This document shows positions 17,612-26,104 of a stretch of DNA of 64,000 bases, one piece after another; positions within the stretch are counted from its first letter, which is position 1; every line of letters begins with the position of its first letter. Origin of the DNA: Sphingomonas hengshuiensis (GTDB taxonomy: Bacteria; Pseudomonadota; Alphaproteobacteria; Sphingomonadales; Sphingomonadaceae); NCBI RefSeq assembly GCF_000935025.1, contig NZ_CP010836.1, positions 3,968,001-4,032,000 on the forward strand, in the 5' to 3' direction. The translations under genes were made by a program, and so were the position numbers. Under the pieces are notes generated by a model. That model saw nothing but the letters and a program-made list of their open reading frames with translations, was not told the DNA's origin and searched no databases.

Positions 17612-18193
17612 TCAGCTTGCGTTCCCGAAATCGACCGGCGGCGCGACGTCCGCCCCTGCCTTCGCCTCGAACGGCGTCATCGGCTTGGCGCCATAGAAGA
17701 CCTTAGCGCCGATCGCGTCGGGGAAAGTGCGGATGCGGGTGTTATACGCCTGCACCGCGCCGTTATAGTCGCGGATCGAGATCGCGATGCGGTTCTCGGT
17801 CCCTTCGAGCTGGTCCATCAGCGTCTTGAAATTGCCCTGGCTCTGGAGCTGCGGATACGCCTCCTGCAGCCGCTGGAGCGACAGCGACAGGCCGTTCTGC
17901 GCCTGGTTGAACGCCGAGACCTTGGCCGGATCGGCCAGATCTTCGCCGCTGAGCTGGACCTGGGTCGCGCGGGCGCGGGCGCTGACGACGTCGTTCAGGA
18001 TCTTGCCCTCGGACGCGGACGCACCTTTCACCGTCGCGACCAGATTGGGGATCAGGTCGGCGCGGCGCTGGTAGTTGGTCTGGACATCGGCCCATTTCGC
18101 CTTGGCATTCTCCTCGGCGGTGGGGACGCTGTTGAGCCCGCAGGCGGACAGCATCGCGGCTGCGGCAAGGGCAAGGGCGGCACGGAACTTCAT
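17612..18193 (-). CDS. LemA family lipoprotein
   Basis: A 193-residue LemA-domain protein. The N-terminus is a lipoprotein signal with lipobox MLSAC (Cys18). The LemA core is clear: VQTNYQRRADLIPNLVATVK, GKILNDVVSARARATQ, RLQEAYPQLQSQGNFKTLMD, and LEGTENRIAISIRDYNGAVQ. The ATG at 18193 is adjacent to an in-frame GTG at 18196 that is 8 bases from GGAGG, so either may be used. It is the first gene of the cluster lemA, mini-TPM, YgcG-type, TPM-membrane, Nudix, and is divergent from mscL. LemA function is not established. Confidence 0.92.
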   Translation of the reverse strand: MKFRAALALAAAAMLSACGLNSVPTAEENAKAKWADVQTNYQRRADLIPNLVATVKGASASEGKILNDVVSARARATQVQLSGEDLADPAKVSAFNQAQNGLSLSLQRLQEAYPQLQSQGNFKTLMDQLEGTENRIAISIRDYNGAVQAYNTRIRTFPDAIGAKVFYGAKPMTPFEAKAGADVAPPVDFGNAS

Positions 18194-18312
18194 CACTTGG
18201 CGATCCTCCGGATCATTATTCGCTGGTGTCTTATACGGTGGCAACACTGGAGCCCGAAAGCGAAATCGGACATGGTCCCGCCGATGGGCCGCGACAAGGA
18301 GGAACAGACGGC

Positions 18313-18768
18313 ATGTTGAAGGAATTCCGGAGCTTCATCGCGCGCGGCAACGTGCTCGACCTCGCGGTGGGGGTGATCATCGGCGCATCGTTCGGGACGA
18401 TCACCAAATCGCTGACCGACGACCTGATCATGCCGGTGATCGGCGCGATATTCGGGGGCTTCGATTTTTCGAGCTATTTCATCCGGCTGGGCGACGTGCC
18501 CGCAAACTACACCGGATCGCTCAGCAACTATGCCGCGCTAAAGGCCGCGGGGGTGCCGCTGTTCGGATATGGCGAGTTCATCACGGTGGTGATCAACTTC
18601 GTGATCCTCGCCTTCATGGTGTTCCTGCTGGTCCGCTTCGTGAACCGCGCGATCGCCGTGGTCGAGAAGGAAAAGGCCGAGGGCACTGCGGCCCCTGCGC
18701 CCGATCCCGAGGACATCAAGCTGCTCCGCGAAATCCGCGACGCGCTGGTCAACCGGCCCGCAGCCTAG
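18313..18768 (+). CDS. mscL: Large-conductance mechanosensitive channel MscL
   Basis: A 151-residue MscL that opens under membrane tension during hypo-osmotic shock. Landmarks are the N-terminal amphipathic helix MLKEFRSFIARGNVLDLAVG, TM1 with GVIIGASFGTITKSLTDDLIMPVIG, a periplasmic loop, TM2 around ITVVINFVILAFMVFLLVRFVN, and the charged C-terminal helix with PDPEDIKLLREIRDALV. Length is usual for the family. GGAGG lies about 10 bases before the ATG. Its stop overlaps the convergent Rrf2 gene by 4 bp. Confidence 0.97.
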   Translation: MLKEFRSFIARGNVLDLAVGVIIGASFGTITKSLTDDLIMPVIGAIFGGFDFSSYFIRLGDVPANYTGSLSNYAALKAAGVPLFGYGEFITVVINFVILAFMVFLLVRFVNRAIAVVEKEKAEGTAAPAPDPEDIKLLREIRDALVNRPAA

Positions 18769-19196
18769 GCCGCGGCGAGATCTTCCGCGACGGCATCGGC
18801 GAGGCTGGTGCCGTCCAGGATGCGCGCAGTCTCGTCGCGCACGCGCGCCATCGCCTGGCGGATCGCGCACGCAGCCTCGTCCTTGCAATCATTGCACGGG
18901 CGATAGGCGGTACGGCTGACGCAGGGAACCAGCGCGAGCGGCCCTTCAATCACCCGGATGATTTCGCCCAGCGAGATCAGGTGCGATGCGCGTGCCAGAC
19001 GGTATCCGCCCATCTTCCCCCGCGTCGAGAACAGGAACCCCGCCTCGCGCAGATCCGCCAGGATGAGTTCCAGGAATTTGCGCGGGACATTGGCCTCCGC
19101 CGCGATCCGGTTCATCGGGATGGGGCTTCCGCTGGCGGGCTGTTCGGCGAGGAATAGCATTGCGCGGAGCGCGTAACGGGAACGCTGCGTCAACAT
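18765..19196 (-). CDS. Rrf2-family regulator with cysteine cluster
   Basis: A 143-residue winged-helix regulator. The N-terminus MLTQRSRYALRAMLFLAEQ and the recognition region EANVPRKFLELILADLREAG are standard Rrf2. Cysteines at 92, 101, 104 and 110 lie where IscR/NsrR relatives bind an iron-sulfur cluster, though the spacing C-x8-C-x2-C-x5-C is not that of classical IscR. It may sense iron, redox or nitric oxide. It is convergent with mscL and divergent from ssrA. No isc/suf gene lies nearby, so the target is unknown. Confidence 0.85.
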   Translation of the reverse strand: MLTQRSRYALRAMLFLAEQPASGSPIPMNRIAAEANVPRKFLELILADLREAGFLFSTRGKMGGYRLARASHLISLGEIIRVIEGPLALVPCVSRTAYRPCNDCKDEAACAIRQAMARVRDETARILDGTSLADAVAEDLAAA

Positions 19197-19292
19197 GATG
19201 CAGTCCTCATGCCAATTTATTGCGGCCCTGTGAAGGCATCACCGGACCTTTTCCCAGGCCTTTTCATTGCGCGGCAACGCCCCTATATGCCG

Positions 19293-19600
19293 AATTGCCG
19301 GTTTCGACCGGCTATGGCGATAAAGGGTGTCGTAGACTAGATGCAGCGGACCCGGGGGCAGTACCCGGCGGCTCCACCATAAACCCCGGCGACGGGGCTT
19401 CTGACGGGGCCGAACCAGGATCGACGTGTATTGAAAGGCGATGTCTTTCGCTCGGAATGGGACCACCGTGACGGCCCATACACAAGTGCCAACGATAACG
19501 AAGCACTCGCTATTGCGGCGTAACCCCAAGGCTTAACGGCCTAAGGTTATTCTAAAATGCGCGGTTGGCCCGCACCGGGCAACAGAAGCGGAGTCCAGCG
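19293..19600 (+). ncRNA. ssrA: Two-piece (circularly permuted) tmRNA
   Basis: Trans-translation RNA in the permuted form known from alphaproteobacteria. The acceptor piece comes first and ends at 19379 with a T-arm (ccgggggcagtacccgg) and the 3' end ggctccacca. A 26-base intervening segment (19380-19405) that folds as ccccg-gcga-cgggg follows. The coding piece begins at 19406 with ggggccgaaccaggatcgac; its ggggcc pairs with ggctcc of the acceptor end. The tag frame 19488-19523 reads ANDNEALAIAA then TAA. Outer ends (start about 19293, end about 19600) are estimates. The RNA is released into two pieces by processing of the loop. Confidence 0.93.
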
Positions 19601-19604
19601 GTAC

Positions 19605-19645
19605 GGGGAGCACCGGGCAACAGAAGCTCCCCACTTCCCCCTTTT
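19605..19645 (+). terminator. Probable ssrA terminator
   Basis: The stem ggggagc/gctcccc (19605-19611 with 19626-19632) encloses a 14-base loop and is followed by acttccccctttt. It overlaps the second copy of an 18-base direct repeat (gcaccgggcaacagaagc at 19571 and 19608), which also covers the 3' end of the tmRNA region. It could additionally act on the convergent histidine kinase transcript. Confidence 0.5.
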
Positions 19646-19667
19646 GCCCAGCACGCGCGGGTCCGGT

Positions 19668-20672
19668 TCAGGCCGGAAGCGTCAGTTCCGCAGTCGTGCC
19701 CTGCCCGCCGTGGAGGCGGAAGCTGCCGCCCAATTGCGTCGCCAGCATCTTGGCAATCCCCAGCCCCAGGCTGGAACTGGCCTGCATGTCGAAATCCGCG
19801 CCCAGCCCCGCGCCGTCGTCGTGGACGGTGATCCGCAGCATGCCGCCATCCTGCGCACAGGTCAGTGCGATTCGCCCGCTGTCGCGCCCCGCAAAGCCGT
19901 GCTCGATCGCGTTGGCGACCGATTCGGCAACCACCAGTGCCACCGGCACCGCCGCATCGGGCGACAGCACCAGCGCTGCGGGATCGTGGATCGCGACCTC
20001 GACGCGCTTGCCCCCCGCCTCGACGATATCGGCGACCAGCGGGCCGAGCAGGTCGCCCAGCGGGATCGCGCCGCCATCCTCGCGATAGAGCTGGCGGCTG
20101 ATCCGCCCGATTACGCCGATCCGCCGCGCCGATTCGTCGAGCGCGGCGCGGGCATCGGGATCGTCGATCCGGCGCTTCTGGAGCGTGAGCAGCCCGGCTG
20201 CGACCTGAAGATTGTTCGACACGCGGTGCTGAAGCTCGCGGAACAGAAGCGCGCGAGTCGTGGCGAGCGCACGATTGCGCTCGCGGGCATGGCGGAGACG
20301 GGCATTGGCGCGCTGCATCCAGAACACGATCGCGATGTCGGTCGCCGTGACGAACGCGTAGAAGGCCAGTGCCACGGCGGAGCCCAGCGTCAGGTTCAGC
20401 GTGCGCACCGGCGGGATGAAGAAATACCAGGCGAACAGCCCGCACAGCACCGCGGCGACCGCGCCCAGTTCGGCGCCGAACAGGAAGCTGGTCAGCAGCA
20501 CCGCGGGGAAAAAGGTCAGATACGGGAAGCCGGGCGGCAGTACCCCGTCCGCCGCCAGCCGCGCCAGCAACGCAAGCCCGACCATGCCCAGCGTCGCCGC
20601 GACCGCCGCAAGCGGTCGGTCGCGCCAGATCGGCAGCCTTTCGATCCATCGGGTGGGTTCGGTTGGAAGCAC
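19668..20672 (-). CDS. Sensor histidine kinase, DUF4118 plus HisKA_2
   Basis: A 334-residue membrane histidine kinase. Residues about 20-120 form a four-helix DUF4118-type sensor (LPPGFPYLTFFPAVLLTSFL, FAWYFFIPPVRTL). A HisKA_2 dimerisation segment follows with the phospho-acceptor His149 in FRELQHRVSNNLQVAAGLL, then an HATPase domain with VVAESVANAIEHGF (N box) and DDGAGLGADFD (G1 box), SLGLGIAKMLATQLGG. This kinase group in alphaproteobacteria often feeds the general stress response through PhyR, but no phyR or ecf gene is adjacent, so the partner is unknown. Confidence 0.9.
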   Translation of the reverse strand: MLPTEPTRWIERLPIWRDRPLAAVAATLGMVGLALLARLAADGVLPPGFPYLTFFPAVLLTSFLFGAELGAVAAVLCGLFAWYFFIPPVRTLNLTLGSAVALAFYAFVTATDIAIVFWMQRANARLRHARERNRALATTRALLFRELQHRVSNNLQVAAGLLTLQKRRIDDPDARAALDESARRIGVIGRISRQLYREDGGAIPLGDLLGPLVADIVEAGGKRVEVAIHDPAALVLSPDAAVPVALVVAESVANAIEHGFAGRDSGRIALTCAQDGGMLRITVHDDGAGLGADFDMQASSSLGLGIAKMLATQLGGSFRLHGGQGTTAELTLPA

Positions 20673-20767
20673 ATTACCTCATCAAGCCGGCTGCCGGAGA
20701 CGCCGCCGCGACCACATAGCCTATCGGCAACCCGTCGTCGTGCGAAGCTGCATCTTTGGACCTGCAG

Positions 20768-20803
20768 CGAAAAGGGGCCCGCGTTGCCGCAGGCCCCCTT
20801 TGC
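20768..20803 (-). terminator. Terminator after pnp
   Basis: On the minus strand the sequence reads gcaaagggggcctgcggcaa then cgcgggccccttttcg: a G/C stem (ggggcc with ggcccc) followed by TTTT. It lies 23 bp beyond the pnp stop and would end the rpsO-pnp transcript. Confidence 0.75.
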
Positions 20804-20825
20804 TGTACGTCCGGGTGCGATGCGA

Positions 20826-23186
20826 TCAGTCGCGATCGCCGGTCAGGAACGCGGGCAGGCCGATGTCGCCACCGTCCTCGCCCTTGCCGCCTTCCGAAGA
20901 TTCGCGGCGCGGGCCACGACCCTCGGGACGCGGGCCGCGGTCGCCGCCGCCTTCGCGACGCGGACCACGCTCGCCGCCACGGCCGCCTTCGCGGCGACGG
21001 TCACCGCCGCGATCGGGGCGGTCGCCACGATCGCTGCGCGGACCACGGTCGCCGCCTTCACGCGGCTCGCGTGCCGGGCGGGTATCGGCCAGTTCTTCGC
21101 CGGTTTCCTGATCGACGACGCGCATCGACAGGCGAACCTTGCCGCGCGGATCGATCTCGAGGACCTTGACCTTGACTTCCTGGCCTTCGCTCAGGACGTC
21201 GGAGACCTTGTCTACGCGCTCGTTCTTGATCTCGGAGACGTGGACGAGACCGTCCTTGCCGCCCATGAAGTTCACGAACGCACCGAAATCGACGAGGTTG
21301 ACGACCTTGCCGTTATAGACCTTGCCGACTTCGGCTTCCTCGACGAGGCCCTTGATCCAGGCGATCGCCGCCTCGATCTGCGCCGGGTCGGACGAGCTGA
21401 CCTTGATCACGCCCTCGTCGTCGATATCGACCTTGGCGCCGGTCGTCGCGACGATCTCGCGGATCACCTTGCCGCCGGTGCCGATGACTTCCCGAATCTT
21501 CGACTTGTCGATCGTGAAGCTCTCGATCCGCGGCGCGTGCGCCGACAGTTCGCCGCGGGTCTCGCCCAGCGCCTTGGACATTTCGCCCAGGATGTGCGCG
21601 CGGCCTTCCTTGGCCTGGCTCAGCGCGACGCGCATGATCTCTTCGGTGATGCCGGCGATCTTGATGTCCATCTGCATCGTGGTGATGCCTTCGGACGTGC
21701 CCGCAACCTTGAAGTCCATGTCGCCGAGATGATCCTCGTCACCGAGGATATCGCTGAGGACGGCGAAGTTCTTGCCCTCCAGGATCAGGCCCATCGCGAT
21801 GCCCGAAACCGGGCGCTTCAGCGGCACGCCGGCATCCATCATCGACAGCGAACCGCCGCACACCGTCGCCATCGACGACGAGCCGTTGCTCTCGGTGATG
21901 TCCGACAGGACGCGGATCGTGTACGGGAATTCTTCCTTGGTCGGCAGCACGGGGTGCAGCGCGCGCCATGCCAGCTTGCCATGGCCGACTTCGCGACGGC
22001 CCGGCGCACCGAAGCGGCCGACTTCGCCGACCGAATAGGGCGGGAAGTTATAGTGCAGCATGAAATGCTCGTAATTGAGCCCGTTCAGACCGTCGATCAT
22101 CTGCTCGGCGTCGCGGGTGCCGAGCGTGGTGGTGCAGATCGACTGAGTCTCGCCGCGCGTGAACAGCGCCGAGCCGTGTGCGCGGGGCAGGAAGTGCACC
22201 ATCGCCTCGATCGGGCGGATCTGGGTGGTGGTGCGGCCGTCGATGCGCTTGCCGTCCTTGAGGATGGCACCGCGGACGATTTCCGCCTCCAGCTTCTTCA
22301 TCAGCTTGCCGGCGGCCATCTGGTCCTGCGGCGCGGCATCGGCGAACGCAGCCTTGCCCTTGGCGCGGGCTTCGTTGAGCAGGCCCGAACGCTTGGACTT
22401 GTCGGTCACCTTATAGGCGGCGGCAATGTCCTTGCCGATCAGCTTCTTCAGCTTGTCCTTGGCCGCCGACAAATCGGCCTGCTCGGCCATTTCCCAGGGG
22501 TCCTTGGCAGCCTTTTCGGCGAGGTCGATGATCGCGTTCACGGCCTGGCGGCACGCATTGTGCGCGAACTGGACCGCGCCGAGCATGACTTCCTCCGAAA
22601 GCTCCTTGGCTTCGGATTCGACCATCATCACGGCATCGCCAGTGGCCGCGACGACGAGGTCGAGATCGCCTTCCTTCACCTGATCCAGCGTCGGGTTCAG
22701 GATGTACTCGCCATCGACATAGCCGACGCGCGCGGCGCCGATCGGGCCCATGAACGGCACGCCCGAGATGGTGAGCGCGGCAGACGCGGCGACCATCGCC
22801 AGCACGTCGGGCTCATTCTCGCCATCATAGCTGAGCACCTGGGCGATCACGTTGATTTCGTTGTAGAAACCTTCCGGGAACAGCGGGCGGATCGGACGGT
22901 CGATCAGGCGGCTGGTCAGCGTTTCCTTTTCGGTCGCCCCGCGCTCGCGCTTGAAGAAGCCGCCGGGGATGCGTCCCGCGGCCGAATATTTCTCCTGGTA
23001 ATGGACGGTGAGCGGAAAGAAATCCTGCCCTTCCTTGACCGAGCGTGCCGCCGTGACGGCGCAGAGCACGACGGTTTCCCCCAACGTCGCGAGGATCGCG
23101 CCGTCGGCCTGGCGGGCAACACGGCCCGTTTCGAGCGTCAGCGTCTTGCCGCCCCACTCGATTTCCACTTTCTTGATGTCGAACAT
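20826..23186 (-). CDS. pnp: Polynucleotide phosphorylase
   Basis: 3'-5' exoribonuclease and RNA degradosome component, 786 residues. Two RNase PH-like domains are visible ([20 protein letters not shown] and [21 protein letters not shown]), the second with the catalytic region [17 protein letters not shown] and [17 protein letters not shown]. The KH domain ([15 protein letters not shown]) and S1 domain ([21 protein letters not shown]) follow. The tail after residue about 705 is unusual: some 65 residues of Arg/Gly/Asp-rich repeats such as [20 protein letters not shown], ending [10 protein letters not shown]. This tail may bind RNA or RNase E. It follows rpsO, the classic order. Confidence 0.97.
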   Translation of the reverse strand: MFDIKKVEIEWGGKTLTLETGRVARQADGAILATLGETVVLCAVTAARSVKEGQDFFPLTVHYQEKYSAAGRIPGGFFKRERGATEKETLTSRLIDRPIRPLFPEGFYNEINVIAQVLSYDGENEPDVLAMVAASAALTISGVPFMGPIGAARVGYVDGEYILNPTLDQVKEGDLDLVVAATGDAVMMVESEAKELSEEVMLGAVQFAHNACRQAVNAIIDLAEKAAKDPWEMAEQADLSAAKDKLKKLIGKDIAAAYKVTDKSKRSGLLNEARAKGKAAFADAAPQDQMAAGKLMKKLEAEIVRGAILKDGKRIDGRTTTQIRPIEAMVHFLPRAHGSALFTRGETQSICTTTLGTRDAEQMIDGLNGLNYEHFMLHYNFPPYSVGEVGRFGAPGRREVGHGKLAWRALHPVLPTKEEFPYTIRVLSDITESNGSSSMATVCGGSLSMMDAGVPLKRPVSGIAMGLILEGKNFAVLSDILGDEDHLGDMDFKVAGTSEGITTMQMDIKIAGITEEIMRVALSQAKEGRAHILGEMSKALGETRGELSAHAPRIESFTIDKSKIREVIGTGGKVIREIVATTGAKVDIDDEGVIKVSSSDPAQIEAAIAWIKGLVEEAEVGKVYNGKVVNLVDFGAFVNFMGGKDGLVHVSEIKNERVDKVSDVLSEGQEVKVKVLEIDPRGKVRLSMRVVDQETGEELADTRPAREPREGGDRGPRSDRGDRPDRGGDRRREGGRGGERGPRREGGGDRGPRPEGRGPRRESSEGGKGEDGGDIGLPAFLTGDRD

Positions 23187-23308
23187 TTTATTTCCTTCAC
23201 TCCCCGCGCCCGATGCGCGAGGGGCCTATGAGCCGGACGTTCCGGCGAGGTGGCGGAGGGTTCCGCCGAGCGGCCCGCGCCGAATTGCGCCGGGCCGAAA
23301 TGCAGAAA

Positions 23309-23331
23309 CGGCGCCGCGAAGGCGCCGTCCC
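23309..23331 (-). terminator. Hairpin between rpsO and pnp
   Basis: The 7-bp stem cggcgcc/ggcgccg (23309-23315 and 23321-23327) has a 5-base loop. On the minus strand the stem is followed by TTTCTGC. It lies 5-25 bp beyond the rpsO stop and probably acts as an attenuator or partial terminator, as at the same position in other bacteria. Confidence 0.65.
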
Positions 23332-23335
23332 CAGT

Positions 23336-23605
23336 TTACTTGCGAAGCCCGAGCTTCGCGATCAGGTCGCCGTACCGGCCGGCGTCCTTCTTCTTCAGAT
23401 AATCGAGCAGCGTGCGCCGCTTATTGACCATCAGCAGCAGACCGCGGCGCGAATGATTGTCCTTGCCGTGGATCTTGAAGTGCTCGGTCAGGTTGACGAT
23501 GCGCTCGGTGAGGATCGCAACCTGGACTTCGGGGCTGCCGGTGTCGCCATCGGCGCGGCCATGTTCCTTGACGAGCGCGTCCTTGCGCTCCTGCGAAATC
23601 GTCAT
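23336..23605 (-). CDS. rpsO: 30S ribosomal protein S15
   Basis: An 89-residue S15, the standard length. It has the full family signature: [20 protein letters not shown], then [20 protein letters not shown] and the C-terminal [14 protein letters not shown]. It binds 16S rRNA in the central domain. The start MTISQERK at 23605 is preceded by the purine-rich GGAAG. It lies between truB and pnp, the widely conserved order truB-rpsO-pnp, and a hairpin just after it separates it from pnp. Confidence 0.98.
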   Translation of the reverse strand: MTISQERKDALVKEHGRADGDTGSPEVQVAILTERIVNLTEHFKIHGKDNHSRRGLLLMVNKRRTLLDYLKKKDAGRYGDLIAKLGLRK

Positions 23606-23627
23606 GTTTCTTCCTACGACATCGTTC

Positions 23628-24638
23628 TTACAGATTGAAGCCGCGGACGACCCGGACGATCCCGTCCTGAGCCTCCACCAGCGCGACCGGAGTCTCCCCC
23701 GCGCACGCAAAATAGTGGCCCGCTTCCGCAGCAATCCCGGCCAAGACCTGCCCCCTGCGGAGCAGCCCTGCCTGGTCGGGGGTGAGGGATAGAGCCGGGA
23801 TGTCGTCCAGCCCCGCCCTCAACGGCAGGAGTATGTCTTCAAGCGTGCGGGCCTTACCCGCTTCGTGCAATTTGTCCAGCGAAATCGCGGAGTCGAGCGT
23901 GAACGGCCCCGCCTTGGTCCGGCGGAGCATGGTGACATGGCCGACCGTGCCGAGCGCCAGCGCGATATCGCGCGCGAGGCTGCGGATGTACGTGCCCTTG
24001 GAGACATGCGCGGTGAGGGTGATTTCCGAGAGGGGCACGCTGACGCGATCCTCCCCCGCCAGGGGGAGGTGGCCGCCAAAGGCGGTCGGAGGGGGAGGAC
24101 TCCCGTCGGTTATTGAGTCGCTTCCTCCCCCTCCGTCACGCTTCGCGTGCCACCTCCCCCTGGCGGGGGAGGATTGCGTCAGCGAATGGATCGTCACATC
24201 CCGGCTCGGCAACACCACCTGTTCGCCCGCGCGGGCGAGGTCATAGGCGCGCGCGCCATCGACCTTCAGCGCCGAATAGGCCGGGGGCACCTGTGCGATC
24301 GGACCGGTGAAGCGCGGCAGCATCGCTTCTATCTCCGCCAGTGCCGGGCGCACCTCGGACTCGGCGATGACCGTGCCCTCCAGGTCGAGCGTATCGGTCT
24401 GCACCCCGAACCCGATCGTAAACTCATACACCTTGTCGCTGTCGAGCATCCGCCCCGCCAGCTTGGTCGCCTCGCCCACCGCGATCGGCAGCACGCCCGT
24501 CGCCAGCGGATCGAGCGTCCCGCCATGGCCGACCTTGAACTTGCCATAGCCGCCTTCGCGCAGCGCACGCTTGACCGCGCTCACGCCCTGGGTCGAGCCG
24601 AGCCCGAGCGGCTTGTCGAGAAGGATCCAGCCGTGCAT
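23628..24638 (-). CDS. truB: tRNA pseudouridine-55 synthase TruB
   Basis: Makes pseudouridine 55 in the T-loop of tRNAs. The catalytic Asp43 lies in [51 protein letters not shown] and [19 protein letters not shown] complete the family signature. At 336 residues it is longer than relatives because a REP-like element (24049-24173) is translated in frame as about residues 156-197, between RDVTIHSL and [15 protein letters not shown]. The insert encodes [17 protein letters not shown], a Pro run and [13 protein letters not shown]. The catalytic core is otherwise intact. It precedes rpsO. Confidence 0.95.
   Translation of the reverse strand: MHGWILLDKPLGLGSTQGVSAVKRALREGGYGKFKVGHGGTLDPLATGVLPIAVGEATKLAGRMLDSDKVYEFTIGFGVQTDTLDLEGTVIAESEVRPALAEIEAMLPRFTGPIAQVPPAYSALKVDGARAYDLARAGEQVVLPSRDVTIHSLTQSSPARGRWHAKRDGGGGSDSITDGSPPPPTAFGGHLPLAGEDRVSVPLSEITLTAHVSKGTYIRSLARDIALALGTVGHVTMLRRTKAGPFTLDSAISLDKLHEAGKARTLEDILLPLRAGLDDIPALSLTPDQAGLLRRGQVLAGIAAEAGHYFACAGETPVALVEAQDGIVRVVRGFNL
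24049..24173. repeat. REP-like element inside truB, in frame
   Basis: Two inverted units: tcctcccccgccagggggag at the left and ctccccctggcgggggagga at the right, with inner hairpins ggccgcc-aaa-ggcggtc and cacgcttcgcgtg. No stop occurs in the truB frame. The type recalls those in hrpB and dnaE2, though the primary sequence differs, so it may be a separate subfamily. Confidence 0.88.
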
Positions 24639-24641
24639 CGC

Positions 24642-25226
24642 CTAGGCGATCCCGCCGGTGCGCTGCATGAAATGGCGGCGGCACAAGGCGACATAGCGTT
24701 CGTTGCCGCCAATCTCCTTCTGCGCGCCCTTTCGCACGGCGTTACCCGCCGCATCGACCCGCAGGTTCATCGTCGCCTTGCGCCCGCATTCGCACACCGA
24801 CTTTATCTCGATCAGCGAATCGGCGATCGCCAGCAGTTCGGCTGATCCGGGGAAAAGCTTGCCCTGGAAATCGGTCCGCAGCCCGTAGCACAGCACCGGG
24901 ATGCCCACTTCGTCAGCGATATGCGCAAGCTGGCGGACCTGCGCCGGCGCCAGGAACTGCGCCTCGTCGACCAGCACGCATGCCAGCGGCGCGGCAAAAT
25001 GCGCCGCTTCGGTCGCGACGCGCAGGTCGGTTTCGGCATCGAACGGAGTCGCGCTCGCCTGAATCCCCAGCCGCGAATCGATGACGCCCCTGCCGCCGCG
25101 ATCATGCACCCCGGCAGTGAACAGCAAGGTGCGCATGCCCCGCTCGCGATAATTGAAATCGGCCTGGAGCAGCGTCGTCGATTTGCCGGCATTCATCGAG
25201 GCGTAGTAGAAATAGAGCTTGGCCAT
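24642..25226 (-). CDS. tdk: Thymidine kinase
   Basis: A 194-residue type II thymidine kinase for pyrimidine salvage. The P-loop YYASMNAGKSTTLLQ is at the N-terminus, the catalytic region is CVLVDEAQFL with the acidic pair, CYGLRTDFQGKLFPGS is the lasso region, and the structural zinc cysteines appear in SVCECGRKATMNLR and the later ALCRRHF. The start MAKLYF at 25226 gives the usual length. It lies 3 bp before truB on the same strand and is divergent from the small orphan gene at 25254. Confidence 0.95.
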   Translation of the reverse strand: MAKLYFYYASMNAGKSTTLLQADFNYRERGMRTLLFTAGVHDRGGRGVIDSRLGIQASATPFDAETDLRVATEAAHFAAPLACVLVDEAQFLAPAQVRQLAHIADEVGIPVLCYGLRTDFQGKLFPGSAELLAIADSLIEIKSVCECGRKATMNLRVDAAGNAVRKGAQKEIGGNERYVALCRRHFMQRTGGIA

Positions 25227-25253
25227 CACCGCATGACACAGAAAGGTTGAGGA

Positions 25254-25559
25254 ATGTCCAGTTCGCCGCCGCACCTGTACCCAGTGGTCGTGCTTCAGGA
25301 CCGTTACGGGGGCACTTACAGTGGTGGGGCCTGGTTGGCGATCGCCAATGCCGACGATCCGGTTGGCGATGAGGGGGCCGCTCGCATCGTTTGGGCAATG
25401 GGCGAGGAGGGCCCGTCCGGCTGTGATCTCACCGCAGGCAGTTTCTGGAGCGAACCGCCACGCTGGATACAGGCAAGAGCGACACCGGACGCGGCAGTGG
25501 CTGCGCTGGAGGAGCGCGATTCTCGGGAGAGAGCGCAGGTGCTCCTTCCCGGCGCCTGA
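25254..25559 (+). CDS. Small orphan protein with DRYGGTYSGG motif
   Basis: A 101-residue soluble protein of unknown function. It begins MSSSPPHLYPVVVLQDRYGG and continues TYSGGAWLAIANADD; the motif QDRYGGTYSGGAWLA recalls small hypothetical proteins from phage and mobile regions, but this is memory of a pattern, not a domain match. Acidic and Pro/Gly residues dominate. It is the only plus-strand gene inside the long minus-strand rimP-to-pnp block, between divergent tdk and convergent rbfA (1 bp gap), which suggests an insertion. Confidence 0.65.
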   Translation: MSSSPPHLYPVVVLQDRYGGTYSGGAWLAIANADDPVGDEGAARIVWAMGEEGPSGCDLTAGSFWSEPPRWIQARATPDAAVAALEERDSRERAQVLLPGA

Positions 25560-25560
25560 G

Positions 25561-25956
25561 CTATTCTCCGTCCCTCAAATCCTGTGCCACCTTCGGATCG
25601 CGGAGCAGCTTGTCGATATGGCTGCCTTCGTCGAAGCTCTCATCCGCCAGGAATTTGAGCTTGGCGGCATATTTCATCTTCACCCGCGCGGCGACTTCGC
25701 GCTGGAGATAGGCGGTGTTGGTGCGCAGCGCCTTGAGCACCGCGGCCTCGTCCTTGCCGAGCAGCGGCTTCACGAACACCGTGGCGTGGCGCAGATCGGG
25801 CGACATACGGACTTCGGTGACCGACACCAGATGCCGCGCCAGCGTCTCGTCATGGACGTCGCCGCGCTGGAGCACTTCGCTCAGCACGTGGCGCATCTGC
25901 TCGCCCACTTTCAGCAGGCGGACGGAGCGTGTTTCGGTGGTTTCGGTTTGACGCAT
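25561..25956 (-). CDS. rbfA: Ribosome-binding factor A
   Basis: A 131-residue RbfA, needed for 16S rRNA 5'-end maturation and 30S assembly in the cold. The KH-like core shows [41 protein letters not shown] and [20 protein letters not shown], then [25 protein letters not shown] C-terminal residues. It begins at ATG 25956. In most proteobacteria rbfA follows infB directly; here about 350 bp separate them, holding a toxin-like small gene and hairpins. Confidence 0.96.
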   Translation of the reverse strand: MRQTETTETRSVRLLKVGEQMRHVLSEVLQRGDVHDETLARHLVSVTEVRMSPDLRHATVFVKPLLGKDEAAVLKALRTNTAYLQREVAARVKMKYAAKLKFLADESFDEGSHIDKLLRDPKVAQDLRDGE

Positions 25957-26028
25957 CTTGTGACTTAGGCCGCTTTTCGCTATGTAGAGAGCACCACGAC
26001 AGTCGAAGCTCCGGTGCTTCAACTTCCT

Positions 26029-26096
26029 GAGCCCGGGCGTTCCAGCGCTCGGGCTCAAATCATTTTGGGCTCCCGGCGTTCCAGCACCGAGAGCCC
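26029..26096. repeat. Two tandem hairpins sharing the loop ttccag
   Basis: Hairpin a (26029-26056) is gagcccgggcg-ttccag-cgctcgggctc, 11 pairs with one G-U. Hairpin b (26067-26096) is gggctcccggcg-ttccag-caccgagagccc with two mismatches. The hexaloop and flanking bases are the same, so one probably arose from the other. They lie 9-76 bp after the stop of the toxin-like gene and 70 bp before rbfA, and could end the toxin mRNA. Confidence 0.75.
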
Positions 26097-26104
26097 GCGC
26101 TGGA

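Noticed and set aside
19261..19290. Sigma-70-like promoter for ssrA (tatatg as -10)
   Set aside because: The -35 match at the proper distance is poor, so the call could not be supported.
19557..23231. A 3.7-kb open plus-strand frame opposite the histidine kinase and pnp
   Set aside because: It is antisense to two well-supported genes and reads as His/Arg/Asp-rich shadow sequence without any domain.
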